Below are positions 37,581 through 48,757 of a stretch of 64,000 nt of DNA, in pieces. A program made the translations under genes and the position numbers. The DNA is taken from positions 6,004,501-6,068,500 of the forward strand of contig NC_037092.1 of assembly GCF_002994745.2 (NCBI RefSeq), in the 5' to 3' direction. The notes under the pieces are model-generated. The model had not been told where the DNA came from, made no database searches, and was given only the letters and a program-made list of their open reading frames with translations. Source of the stretch: Rosa chinensis (taxonomy: Eukaryota; Streptophyta; Magnoliopsida; Rosales; Rosaceae). Every line of letters begins with the position of its first letter. Within the stretch, counting starts at the first letter, position 1.

Positions 37581-37711
37581 CAGAAGTTATCCGAACAACC
37601 ATGACCGGGGGATGGAGGCGGGGGTGAGTCATTACCTTGGAGAGGAGGGGAGTAAATAGAGGGGGATGACGAGTCATTAAGGGCTTGCTGGATTCTTTGG
37701 AGCTGCCTATA

Positions 37712-38230
37712 GTAGCTGTTAATGTCTAAAAGTCTAGCGGTAGCTGGACTTTAGTTAACGCTGATCCGGCGGGCGGATCGATACTTCTGTTGTTAGTGGT
37801 TCCCGTTACCTGTCAAGTAAAATACAATGGGCGTCAGAGGGAGACCGCGCTGGGCGGTCTTCAACTCTCCGATGCCTAAGTTAGTCAATGTATTTATGTT
37901 GACAAAGTAACAGTAGGTAAGTATTGAATGCGTCATAAATGAGGAGAGAGGAGAGGACCTTTTATAGGTGAGGAAGAGGATGATCTTCTCCTTGTTTTCG
38001 ATGTGCGACTGATGTGCTTCAGTTCCCAGTTTCCGTAGCTTCTGATGCTAACTTGACGCGTGGCGGCGCGTCGGCGGTGTTTTGGGGTTGATCCGGGGCT
38101 CAGGCGGTAACCCGGCTAGCTGTCTTTACGCCAGTCACTAATATGGTGGGCGTTGGTACCCCTGGCGGTACAATGAGCGTGGCTCATTATAGCTAATTAT
38201 GCTTGCAAATGCACATGTATGTACAGTAGC
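37712..38230. mobile_element. Solo LTR (509 bp) of a Tat-type element, TSD GTAGC
   Basis: LTR 37717-38225 starts TGTTAATGTCTAAAAG and ends ATGTACA. The perfect duplication GTAGC flanks it (37712-37716 and 38226-38230). It aligns over its whole length with the LTR at 40400-40914, including CAATGTATTTATGTTGACAA and CATGAGCGTGGCTCATT-like segments. No internal sequence remains, so this is a solo LTR formed by LTR-LTR recombination. Confidence 0.9.
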
Positions 38231-38252
38231 TGAGAGAGAGAGAGAGAGAGGA
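38231..38252. repeat. (GA)n microsatellite
   Basis: A GA run lies immediately right of the solo LTR. Confidence 0.6.
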
Positions 38253-38459
38253 GTGGAGGATCAGAGGAATAAGAAAGGAGGGTTCAGATAAAGGCTTTTA
38301 GAGGAGAGAGAGGAAATGACAGTTTTATCCCTTAAAATGGTCCCACTATCAGAGTTGACGTCCAATTTAGACAAATCACAGTGAAATTGGAGACGGCTGA
38401 CTAAAATTGAAAAACTCAGGAGTGTTACTGATTAAATTGAGACCATAGGGACTAACATA

Positions 38460-40394
38460 AAGTTATCCTCAAACCTCAAGAAAGGGTAAACTGAATTTAA
38501 TCCTTCAAATAATGTTAACGTACCAGCTTTAGATAGTGTATGAGATTCCCATCCTGCAAGTTTATTCAGTACCTTAACAATAAGATCATTAAAGTTAAGA
38601 GGATCTTTTCAGCAAACAATATCTTAAACTCCTAAATATCTACCAATAGAAGAATTATGCTGAATTCAAAGACAATATCTCTTAACAAAAGCAGAAATAT
38701 TATTGGAGAAGTAAATAGTGGATTTATGATAATTTATCTGCTGACCTAAAGCTTCTGAAAAAAGCTTTATGGTTTGCAATATATTCTTTGTTGCAGCCTA
38801 CAGAATGAGAAGTTTTTACAAATATAAGACAATCTTCAGCAAACATAAGATTGGATATCTTAAAATCATGGGTAGAAGTTAAAATGCCACCATTTGACTT
38901 AGATTTAGTAGTAAGATAATTAGTTTTTTTTATTTTTTTTAATAGAGATTGATTTCAATCAAGCCATAAAAGAAGGCAAGATTTTAACAAAATTTACATA
39001 AGAAAATCCGCAAAAACCAGATAACTAAACTAAACTCATTAAAGTCTATAAGACGCTTGCATGAGTCAAGTCTAACTAAGCAAGAATAACCTCGCTTCCT
39101 AAGGAAAAATCATTCATCTAGCCTAAGCTGTCAGCACGTAATTGTGGTACAACCAGAACTAGAAACATCTTTAAAAAGCTTATAGAAATTACTCCTACCT
39201 AAATAGGCTTGCATCTAAATGTCTAATAGCATAAATTTAAATTAGGGCCAACTACTTCCCCTTAAGGGTTGGTGGTAGCTCCATCTTCTGCAGCTAACAA
39301 CCTCGGCAATAGGTAGGTCTTTTTGTTTTTTTTTTTTTCCAACAATATTCTTCCCAGATTTAGTGTCAGTCTTAGCATTCTTCCCTTTTCCCGCCGTACT
39401 ATACGACAAATTATTCAGGCTTCCCACAAGGCGGCCTCTCTTCCTCTTTGATGGTTCACTGGTACACGGTGGCTCTAGGAAACTCATAGTCACTACATCC
39501 AAGTTTTTCTTTCCAATTGCTAGACTTAAACGTAATTTCTTAGGGGAAACAATTACCTCATCTTCTGCCTTAAGGCGGCGTTGCCCCGTGATTGGTGCAC
39601 TATCCTGGCGTGCTGCATCTATCTCTCTAATCTGCACCTGTCATCTGGAACGACGTGTTACTGCCACTGACTAAGGGAGGGATGCTTCCGGAATGGTTCA
39701 TGGGATTTGTGCCTTGAAGAACTAAGGTTTGGCCAGTTGCCAAACCCCTAGCTGCATTGGAGCTTGTACTCTAGCCTTCACATACTACTGCCAAAGTAGA
39801 GGGTTGCGCCTCCGTGCCTACCACCTCATCATCATCTTCTTGCAGTTCCAGGTCGGAGCATGGTAACCCAACGTGGGTGACAAAGCCGCAGTGCCCACAT
39901 CGCCCAAACACCTTATCATATTTGAATTTCACCAAGAAAATAGACATTGTCCTCCACCCAAAACCTTTGCTTGAAGTACAGGGGTTAGCATAGTCGATTT
40001 TCATCCGTATAGGTAAAAACCTAGTTCTAAACGCTGTCTTGTCGAAATCCTGAAACTCGCCCAGCGTACTCCCAATAAGCCTCACAATCCTCTTAGATCA
40101 CAAGGCTGGTGATACTCCAAACAACGTGATCCAGTAGGAGGAGGTCTTCAAGGCACCTCTGCAACTTGACTCACTCTGTCATACTCCGCTAACACAATCA
40201 GAGCCCTACTAAAACCCTATGGTCCTCCCTCCCAAATTTTGCTCTGATCGAGTGGATCAGAGAAAGAGAACATAATCCTGTCATCTTCCTCGGTGTCTTC
40301 AACCCTAAGGGTTCCATTAATCCTCCATGCAGATCGAAACATATCAAGGAAAGGTCTGCAATTGTACTCCCTATCAGTGAGGAGTTTCTTGTTC
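38460..40394 (-). pseudogene. Old L1-type LINE fragment (ORF1 and RT pieces)
   Basis: On the minus strand, 40085-39771 encodes an ORF1-like segment with a zinc knuckle C-X2-C-X4-H-X4-C (CGHCGFVTHVGLPC) preceded by an MSIFLVKFKYDKVFGRC stretch. This is the usual DUF4283/zf-CCHC_4 arrangement of plant LINE ORF1. Basic linker sequence continues to about 39240 (a 131-codon frame). Around 38900-38700 the minus strand encodes LMFAEDCLIFVKTSHS, the LINE RT catalytic motif (normally FADD, here FAED), followed by a diverged continuation. The endonuclease and most of RT are missing, so it is a decayed, internally deleted copy. Confidence 0.65.
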
Positions 40395-40399
40395 ATGAA

Positions 40400-40914
40400 T
40401 GTTAATGTCTAAAGTTCAGCGGTAGCTGCATATTGATTAATGCTAATCCGATGGGTGGACCGCTACTTGTGATGTGGTTGAGACTCCTGCTACCTGTCAA
40501 GTAAAATACAAAGAGGCGTCAAAGGGAGACCACGTTGGGCGGTCGTCTCTTCTTGGATGCCTAAGTTAGTCAATGTATTTATGTTGACAAAGTAACAGTA
40601 GGTAAGTAGTAAATGTGTAATTAATGAGGAGAGAGGAGAGAACCTTTTATAGGTTGGGAAGAGGCTGACCTCTTCCTTGTTTTCGATATGGGACTGATAT
40701 GCTTCAGTTCCCAGCTTCTGGAGCTTCTGATGCTATCTTAGTGCAGAGCATGGCGGCGCATCAGCGGTGATCTGGGAGTAAGTCGCGGCTCAGGCGGTAG
40801 CCTGCTTGGCTGTGTTTCCGTAGGTCACACAGTTGGTGGTAGTTGGTACCGCTGGCGGTAGCATGAGCGTGGCTCATTCTAGCTAATTATACTTGGCAAA
40901 TGCTCATGTAAGTA
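40400..40914 (-). repeat. 3' LTR of Tat-A (515 bp)
   Basis: It starts TGTTAATGTCTAAAG and ends GTAAGTACA, and is homologous to the solo LTR at 37717-38225. It is followed on the right by AGTCCCCAGTCAAGG, which on the minus strand reads as a G-rich polypurine-like tract directly before the LTR. The left flank (ATGAA, 40395-40399) would be one half of the TSD; the partner is outside the window. Confidence 0.8.
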
Positions 40915-41463
40915 CAAGTCCCCAGTCAAGGAGGGCAATCTTGGTTGGGGAGTTGCCTAACGGTTTGAAGCGTTACTTCTGTTAGAATTGTAAGAGCATA
41001 ATTAGCGTCAGTGCGTTGTTAACCATGGTCTTACTGAGCTAACGCTTTATACCCTTTTGGGTGGGCCCCTGCTAGGCCCCCAGGGAGTCCCCCACTCCCC
41101 GGCTAAGATAGACCTCCGTTTGGTATGTATATTGTTTGTTGAGGGGAGCTGCGCGGAGCAGAGGGTGTTGGGTAGCGAGCCCAATCTTTGATACTCGAGT
41201 GCCAGGGGTCAACATGCCTAATCAGGGCCGTCGTAAACTGTTGACAAGTCCCCCTGTCCCGTAAGGACGTAGCTTTTACGACATCTCGTGGCTTTCGTCG
41301 CAGGTTTGACTGTAACGCGGAGTGGCGGTCGTCGTCAGAGTGGGGCGTCACCTCGGGAATCGCCGTTGGCGGAAGTCCCTCCGCTGATAGTAGTAAGAGG
41401 CAAGGATTGTCGCAGGGACCTGGCTGGTTGCCGTTCAGCGGACTGTCTTGCTTGAAAGACGAA

Positions 41464-41855
41464 AGGGAGAAATTCAACTAGTGGTATTGCGCTTAGCGGA
41501 GACTCACTTACAAGCAGACAGGGAGAAGTTCCACTAGCGGTGTTGGGCTTAGCGGAGACTCTCGCTTGAGAGAAGAAAGGGGGAAGTTCCACTAGCGGTG
41601 TTGCGCTTAGTGGAGACTCACTTGCAAGAAGAAAGGGAGAAGTTCCGCTAGCGGTGTTGCGCTTAACGGAGACTCTCGCTTGCCATAAGAAAGGGGGAAG
41701 TTCCGCTAGCGGTGTTGCGCTTAGCGGAGCTTCGCTTTCAAGAAGAAAGGGAGAAGTTCCGCTAGCGGTGTTGTGCTTAGTGGAGACTCTCGCTTGCAAG
41801 AAGAAAGGGGGAAGTTCCACTAGTGGTGTTGCGCTTAGCGGAGACTCGCGCTTTT
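41464..41855. repeat. 57-bp tandem repeat array in Tat-A
   Basis: About seven units start near 41464, 41521, 41578, 41635, 41693, 41749 and 41807. The core is GGAAGTTCCGCTAGCGGTGT followed by a TTGCGCTTAGCGGAGACTC-like half. Each unit contains a CCGCTAGCGG palindrome. The long minus-strand frame across this block is a product of the repeat (57 is a multiple of 3), not a gene. Confidence 0.9.
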
Positions 41856-42029
41856 GACGGTTTGCATGCTTGCTTTGTGGATAGTTACTTCGTATAGACG
41901 CTTCGTCTGAGGGCACCTGACACGTGGCTGACATGTATTGGGTTAGCGTGTAGAACAACGTCCCCGCGGCACGCCCGTCTCCTCGCCATTAATGCGAGTA
42001 ATTATTGATTTTGTAACCGAGGCGACGCC

Positions 42030-43860
42030 TCGGTTAATCCGGGGAGTAAGTGTGTTCGTGGAAAAAATTGATACTCCCAAAATAGCCGCTCAACTTAACC
42101 CTGCAAAATGTAGTTGTTAGTATAGAATAAGTAGGGATCGTTCAAGTCGGGGATTGAAGGTAACTGTATAATTCACACAAAAGAAAACAAAACTAAACTA
42201 ACTAGTACACAAAACAAACAAACAAAATATGAAACTAAACAAAACAAAAACGTCAAACACTAGAAAAGAGCTAGAGAAAAATATGGCAGGACAAGATGGG
42301 GATAGAAAGGTGTGTTGCAATCCTAAGTTGAAACAGATTTTAGGGCTTTTGGTTTTTAACGAAAATAAAAGAGAACACAAGAGTAAAACGAATTTGAGTT
42401 TTGATTTTGAGAAAATAAGATGGAGAACATGTTAGAGACTCGGAAATCCACCGCCAATTACTTTCAAACAATGTTAAGTTAACCTAGTTTCAATTACTAA
42501 GGTGTGAACAGAAACCAACCAAGAAATAAGTCGGAGCAGATCATGTCCCTTATTAATGTTTCCCTAATTACTTAGTCTACGTGAACGCACAATAGCTAAG
42601 CCTATCAAACATGCAATCAAGGTATAGAACGCTATCCTATCAACAACACATATAGTGTTAACACATTTGAAGCATTAAGATCTCATGGAAACGATTGGTT
42701 ATAGAGTAGCAGTCTAGTGTGGAACGCCTACCTAGCACGCTCTTCTAATTGTTTAAAACATCAGCTTTTGTCCAAAGCCTTGCATACTTGTGGATTAGAA
42801 AACAAGATGATTAGGTGAATTATTTTCTAAACCTAGCTCTAATTACATGCATAAATCCTATGTTCGCGACCATAAAACATACACATACAAAAGTTTTCAA
42901 TCAATCAGAATTAAACAACCAATTCACACCAAAGATCAAGAAACTAGATTTAAACAAACATATGTTCTACATAATTGGGGCTTCAAACCTTGCCCCTAAC
43001 AAAAAGAATGTTAGTTACACATTGTTTTGAAAACCAAAATAAAACAAATAGAGAAAAAGATGATGGCGGATGAATAAGAAAGAGAGATAGAAGAAAAGGT
43101 GAAAAGCGTGGTACTTTTCAACCTTTGTAGAAGCTTTATATTTATGAGGAGCACAGCCCAAGTTTCCTTCTCCAACTCTGCTTTGAAAGCCTCCCCTAGT
43201 TGCTTGAGGATTCCTTTAATTGGTGCACAATTAAATGATTTTCATGCCTTAGTAATCTTCCCAAAATCTTGAGGAATCATTCTAGGACTCTCCTTGATAT
43301 TTGTAGCATCAATAACCTTCCAAAAATGCCCAAGAAATCCGTCCGAAGAAGAGTCTCGGCCAAAATGCCCTGTTTTGACTAGGAATCAATTTCTGTCTCT
43401 GAAGCTTCCTTCTTGGACAAGGAACGCCTTTCTCTCGCCACTTTTCTGGATGGTTCTTGACTCCTACGTGTTCTATGACATCACATATTCTAGATTGATC
43501 AACAATCTTCTGGAAAAACTCCAAGTAAATCACTAGAAAATATCTCCCAAAAAGCTTCGTGAAAAGCTGACAGTTTATGCCTTATCGGGAAGCCCACTTT
43601 GACTTTGATTTCCTACTGCCTCATTGACGATTCTGACCAGTTCTTTGGCTCTTGTTGAATTACAACATCATGTCTTCAAGGATAGCTGGCCATTTCTGCA
43701 AATTTGAAGTTGGAAGAATACTAGAATTGCTCCTCAAAAACGTTCCCAGAAAGCTGATTCTGAAACTGCAGTTTTCTGCTTTGTAGCAATTGTTTTGCAC
43801 AACTTTTCCCATGGACTTCCCTTGTAATTTCTGGCTAAACGGTTGATCAAACTTAGTCCT
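42030..43860. other. Unassigned AT-rich block inside Tat-A, probably a further insertion
   Basis: Base composition changes sharply from GC-rich Tat sequence to AT-rich DNA near 42050 (TTGATACTCCCAAAATAGCC) and back near 43860. No coding domain, terminal repeat or TSD could be established. The GTAGTTGTTAGTATAG and GGATCGTTCAAGTCGGGG motifs near its left end look like a dispersed repeat I have seen in plant genomes but cannot name. Confidence 0.45.
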
Positions 43861-44434
43861 TTGTATGGCTGGGGTGCGATGTCATTTTTCAGCGGACGGC
43901 CTAGATTGGTTTGATGTTGACATAAAAGAGGGGGAAACTGAGAAGTTTGACACTTTGCATCTTGAACCAATGTCGTCATCTTCAAGCTTCGCCCTAAGAT
44001 TTGAAAAGAAGATTCTGCGATTCCGTGAAGTTATCGATCTGTGGGGGACGAAAACCGCTTGAAGCAAAGACGAACATCCTCGAGCACACTAGAGTTTCCA
44101 TCTCTGAGGTTGGTAGCCTGACCTTCGTCCCTATTTTACTGGATTTATTTTTTATTTCTGTCAGTTTTTGGTTTTGTGGTTTCGAAGTGGTTTATGCTGT
44201 TCTTTAGTGTACATAAGGGTCTAGAATTGTGTTTGGGGGTGTTTGACAGAGGGTTGGGGTTTCCTATCTCGCTAGATGGTCGAATATGGGTTTGAGTGTG
44301 GATGCGTTTTGTTCTTGTTTTGGCATTTTCTGGGTTTTCTGGGAATGGGTGTTCTTGATGTTCTTGGCTGCAAACTAACATAGGCACAGTTTAGATCGTT
44401 GTTGAACTGACTTACCTGGGTTTTAGGGTTTGTG

Positions 44435-47166
44435 ATGGCTAGTGTCGTAGAGATCTCGAGCAATGAGGATTCCGGGTCTGACATGTCGCTCAGCGTGGCG
44501 GATAGGATATTTATTGACTCGTTGCGTCCGTCTGCCCATGTAGGAACCTCACTGTCCAAACCGCTAGATATCGAGCTGCTACAGACCATTCCTTGGGAGG
44601 TAGCAATGGGTCGTACTGGGCGTGCAGAGAGCTCTAAGGCAGGGGAGGAAGCTGCCGCTCGTAATAGACGTGAAGAGCGGTTAGCGAGCAATAGCGCCGC
44701 TAGCGGTTCCGCTGACGGGAGAGAGGATGGCGGTGGAGAGATAGAGTCTGCCTGGGTTCTAAGTGATGGTACCGCAGTTGATGAGGCGGGAGGGCCGATG
44801 ACTGTGGCCGCCGTCAACTGTCTGAAGCCGGTGTTCCGGCTGCCTGGAGTGGTGAAGTTGTGCCCGCCAAACTCTGATGAGAAGGCTTCCATTCTGCCAG
44901 CGGGGCACGCTGTCGTGCACGAGGTGATCTTCCACCAGGGAGTGATGTTTCCCCTTCTGCCAAATCTGCAAATTTTGGTTTGTGAGTTTGGTATCGCTTT
45001 TGGGCAAGTATGCCCTAATATGTGGCGGTTGCTAATGGCGTTCAACTAGCTATGGTGCTTGTCTGGTTGCGAGGGTCAAACCGTGGCAGAGGTATTGCAT
45101 TTCTACGAGTTGGTATATGTGAAGCGCCAAGACTGCAACGGGCAGGTGAATTTGAGCCGCCGCCAGGGGGGTCCCAAGCTAATCGAGAATTTGAAGGATT
45201 CCATGTCTCCTTGGCAGGGGACCTTCTGCGTTGCTACCGCTGGATGGGAATATCAAGTGGGGGAGAATGTTGGGGAGCCGACATTCAGGATTAAGTCGGA
45301 GTTCCAACCTATCTAAGGTTGTCGCTAGTCTCCGCTAGCCTGAGTTGCTAGCCTTGCTTGTATTAGATGCCACCGTACCTTGTTCTCACCCTTATTTCGT
45401 TGTTTTTTTTTTGTAGCTGGCCTGCGGTTCAGCTTGACGAGCGAGGAAGAATGCCGCGTGGCCAGGATTAGAGGCTGCTAGTAGAATCGCAACCTGCTAG
45501 ACCTCCGCCTGCTGACTGAGTGGGAGCTGCTGGTCGACCAACATCTGACACGCGCCCTTGGTAACTAACTTCCGCTGATCTGTGCCCTAGCTTAGTTTGT
45601 ATCAGGCTAACCTGTTGTCTCTGTATAGATCCTCCGCCGGGTAACAAAGCGAGTCCCGACGCCTTTGCTAAATCTATGGATCGCGCGGAGATGAATAACT
45701 TTTTGGAGGGTATGTACGCCACTGGGCTGGCCGCTAAGAAAATCGTCGTTGACCCGCAGTCGTTGGCGGTGAGCTAGTCCGAGACTCTTGTGGTGCTCCC
45801 GATGCCGCACCACACTCATCTCGGGGCCGATGGCTTGTCCGTGGTTCAGGCGGGAACTAGCGTCGACCGTGGGGCTGCCGGCGGGAGCAAGGTCCTTGTA
45901 GCGCCCGTGCAACCGAAAGAGAGAGTGCCCGCCAATCGGCGTGGGAACCAGAAGGAGAGGGTGGTGCCCTCCAAGGAACTAGTGACCATAGCGGGCTGGA
46001 ACCGCAGATGAAATCGAGGCCTGTCGCCGCTGGTGCCACACGGGTGGTACTGCAAAGGAAACGGCGGCAGAACGACACTGATGAAGAGGACGATGCAGCC
46101 GATGCGGAGACCATTAGGGCCCGCCAACAAAAGAAGGCCAAGCAAGCCCTGCCGAAGGTGACTGTGGCCGTCGCGGGGGAGGTGCAGTAGGGCGGTCTGG
46201 ACTTGTTTTCTGCTTATGCGGAGTTCCTGACTGATCCCGAGCCGGAGTTTCTGTTTCATCTCTACGAGAGACTCGGGTTTGGTGGGCTGGACTGGACCGT
46301 TCATTCGACGACCATCCAGCAATCACCATTCAGCTCGGCGTTTGGACATCTATCTGTCGGGTTGCACGAGTTGTTCCTCGCCACGTCAAACCAGCCTCGG
46401 GTTGAGCGGCAGCTGAAAGAGGAAATCAAAGGGCTCCAGGGGGAGCTGGGGGAGGCTAGAGACAAGCTGGTGGATGTTGAGCGACGCCTCACCAAGGCAA
46501 AGTGCGACACTGCGGATGCCCACGGCAAGCTGAATGTCGCCGTCGAAAGGGACCTCGAGCGGAACGACCATGTGTCCCGGCTGGAGCAAGATATGGCCCT
46601 GCTGCAGGATCAACTGGCGGTGAAGATTAAGAAGATTGAGATACTTCAGCGGGATTCTGCCGCCAAATCCGCGGAGTTGAAGAGATTGGAGGGCGGAAGT
46701 TGCCCGGCGTGAAGAGGAGAGAAGGCGCACTGAGGCCGCCGCCGTGGAGGTATTCAAGCAGTCTGCGGAGTATAAGCAGGCAATGACAGAAGTGGCGAAG
46801 GCTGGCGCCACCACTAACTTGGAACTACTGAACCAGAAGGGCGCCATTGACTAGGTGAAAGCTTCCCAATCCGCCGGGCCGTCGAGTCAGCGGGAACTTA
46901 CGAGCGCTGCGGTTCCTTCTTCAGCTGAGGGTGTCCGCTCAAGTAGCGGAGAGAGTGATGAGCGTCCGGCTGACGATTCTCAGCGGACTCCACCTTCTAC
47001 CCAATCAGAAGTTTCTCGTGCCGATTTCATGGCCGCCCATACCCGTGCGGATGGCACCATGGTGACTCCGAGCCCTATCGCTCATAGATCTGATCAGACG
47101 AGCCGTCTGGCTGGGCAACAACCACTGCCGGAAGGTGATAATGTCGTCGCTTCCCCAGAGAATTAA
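44435..47166 (+). pseudogene. Antisense extra gene of Tat-A (PF04195-like plus coiled coil)
   Basis: A plus-strand gene runs opposite to gag-pol. It starts MASVVEISSNEDSGSDMS. An acidic/low-complexity N-terminus precedes a segment typical of the 'putative gypsy type transposon' domain (Transposase_28, PF04195): an HQGVMFPLLPNLQILVCEF stretch followed by GQVCPNMWRLLMAFN. An in-frame TAG at 45047-45049 interrupts it; the frame then continues (AEVLHFYELVYVKRQD) to about 45314. Introns probably separate this from a DPPPGNKASPDAFAKSMDRA exon at about 45630 and from a C-terminal coiled coil at 46230-46850 (RQLKEEIKGLQGELGEARDK). The last frame, ending at 47166, is Ser/Pro-rich. Several frameshifts make it a pseudogene. 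The function of these antisense genes is unknown. Confidence 0.75.
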
Positions 47167-47677
47167 TGAAGACTGGTCCATAGCTTTTGTAGTGTCGCTG
47201 AGGCTTTGCTGCGGCATTTTTTTTTTTTTAGTGCCCTGAGGCTTCTTGTACTTTTGACAATATTTTTGGGCAGGTAGTCCCGACCCTAGATAATGAAACG
47301 TAGTTACTCTGAGATTTTCAAAGTGTGGGTTTGTTTATAATGATTCCGTTGCATGCCTGTTGACATACCGCTAGAGTTTTGAGTTGGGGTTTTGTCAATC
47401 AATCGAAACATTAAAGGAATTAAAATTGTTCCAAGTGCAATTGTTCCTTGTCGAGGTTGATGCCCTCGCTCTTGGTGTCGGGGCAGTAGCCCTCGACCCT
47501 AGCTAAACATAGAGCAAAAATTTAGCTAAGTCAAAATGCTCTTAGGTAGCGGCATGACTATTTGTAATAATACCGAAGGTGTTCGGTATTCTAAGGGTGG
47601 GTCGTTGTGACGCCATCCTTGTCCATTAAGTAGAAGGTGCCGGGGCTAACGACTTCCACAATTTTGTATGGTCCTTC

Positions 47678-48113
47678 CTAAGTTGGGTGGAGTGCCGTTG
47701 GTGGTGGAATGACTTCCTTCATTACCCAGTCCCCCAGTTGGAGGTTCCGAGCTTTGACTCTGGCATTATAGAAACGTGATACCCGCTGCTTGTTTTGCAA
47801 GTTGTGCAAATGGGCCTTGTGTCGTTTCTCCTCGAGGAGGTCCTTGTCGAGGTTGATGCCCTCGCTGTTGGTGTCGGGGCAGTAGCCCTCGACCCTAGCA
47901 GTAGGCTGGGTGACCTCAATCGGTAGGACGGCCTCAGTACCGTACATCATACAGAATGGAGTTTCACCAGTGGCGGAAGTTGGGGTAGTCCTGATGGCCC
48001 ACAAAACTTCCGGGAGTTTCTCCGCCCATAAACCCTTGGCGTCGTTGAGTTTCTTTTTCAGCAGCTTCTTGATTATCTTGTTTGCTGCTTTGACTTGGCC
48101 ATTGACTTGGACG
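47678..48113 (-). pseudogene. Integrase C-terminal part of Tat-A
   Basis: The minus-strand frame reads VNGQVKAANKIIKKLLKKKL, then LPEVLWAIRTTPTSATGETP, YGTEAVLPIEV and QRVSRFYNARVKARNLQLGD, the standard end of the Ty3/Gypsy integrase core and its C-terminal GPY/F-side region. The upstream catalytic DDE part is absent. The coding ends near 48113, where the Tat-B LTR appears to begin. Confidence 0.85.
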
Positions 48114-48118
48114 CATGG

Positions 48119-48322
48119 TGTCCCCTTGCAGCTATATCAGCTTTCTGGTGTATATTTAGATGGACTGTGCTGATCAGGTCCGGACCCCTCTATGCCCAGG
48201 ATGTCGTCCCTGACGCGAACCATCATGAGGGAATGTGAACCCGGCCCGTGGTCTGGTACCTGGGTCTTCCTACTGGCCCCAGTTGGTTGGCAAACCTAGT
48301 GAACTACCTAGAAGTATGTACA
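48119..48322 (-). repeat. Candidate 3' LTR of Tat-B
   Basis: The right end TATGTACA followed by AGTCCCCCAAG copies the LTR end and polypurine side of Tat-A (GTAAGTACA followed by AGTCCCCAG). The left end is placed at TGTCCCC (48119), where recognisable Tat-A integrase coding stops, but could lie up to about 48175. The 5' LTR partner is outside the window, so length is tentative. Confidence 0.5.
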
Positions 48323-48509
48323 AGTCCCCCAAGTTCCAGTTCAAGATGTTTCTTGGGTAGGGACTTGATATTTCTGGTCACAAGGTTTGGCACAGATATG
48401 CCTGTAGGGAGTCCCCCAAGTGCACATGCGAGTGGGTTACACTGCAGGTAGGTACTCTACAGTACTCCCAATTTAACCCTCTAGGGTTGGAGAAAACCTC
48501 CGGTACCGT

Positions 48510-48640
48510 TGGGGGCTTGAGCCTCTGGTACCCGATGGGGTTGAAGGAGGGCTTGAGCCTCTAGTACCCGATGGGGTTGAAGGAGGGCTTGAGCCTCTGG
48601 TACCCAATGGGGTTGAAGGAGCCTCTAGTACCTGATGGGA
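48510..48640. repeat. 36-bp tandem repeats in Tat-B
   Basis: Three to four units have the core GGGCTTGAGCCTCTGGTACC followed by a CGATGGGGTTGAAGGA half. Their position between the LTR and the antisense gene matches the 57-bp array of Tat-A, although the sequences are unrelated. Confidence 0.8.
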
Positions 48641-48757
48641 TTGCAAATGCATGCAAGGCACGTGGCACGTGGGATCCGGAGGGGGTAATAAATGCCCGTC
48701 GCCTCGGGTTCTGGCGGTTAGCGTTCTGAATGAGTTAAAGAGTTAGTGGGACACGTG

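Larger units (their letters stand above)
31812..37620 (+). mobile_element. Decayed Ty1/Copia retrotransposon, 3' LTR missing
   Basis: A 5' LTR (31812-32019) and primer-site-like sequence are followed by an untranslated leader, a gag frame, a CCHC zinc knuckle, and scattered integrase, reverse transcriptase and RNase H remnants in the Copia order (integrase before RT). The pol region has many stops and frameshifts. The coding remnants end near 37,570, followed by a G-rich GACCGGGGGATGGAGG stretch that may be the polypurine tract. No second copy of the TGATATGTTTAAGG LTR start is seen before the next element at 37717, so the 3' LTR has been lost. Confidence 0.85.
40400..48118 (-). mobile_element. 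Tat-A: Ty3/Gypsy Tat-lineage element, 3' part
   Basis: Read on the minus strand, integrase C-terminus (48113-47678), spacer, an antisense extra gene (44435-47166, plus), an unassigned block, a 57-bp tandem array and the 3' LTR (40400-40914). Gag, protease, RT and RNase H are not present on this side. The break at about 48115 coincides with the outer end of Tat-B, so the missing half should lie beyond Tat-B, outside the window. The Tat assignment rests on integrase sequence and the extra antisense gene; it is an inference from family knowledge. Confidence 0.75.

Noticed and set aside
41335..41958. 207-codon minus-strand repetitive frame in Tat-A
   Set aside because: It is a by-product of the 57-bp tandem array, whose period keeps one frame open.
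44272..45045. 257-codon minus-strand frame
   Set aside because: It is the shadow of the Tat-A antisense gene; the plus-strand reading carries the recognisable domain.
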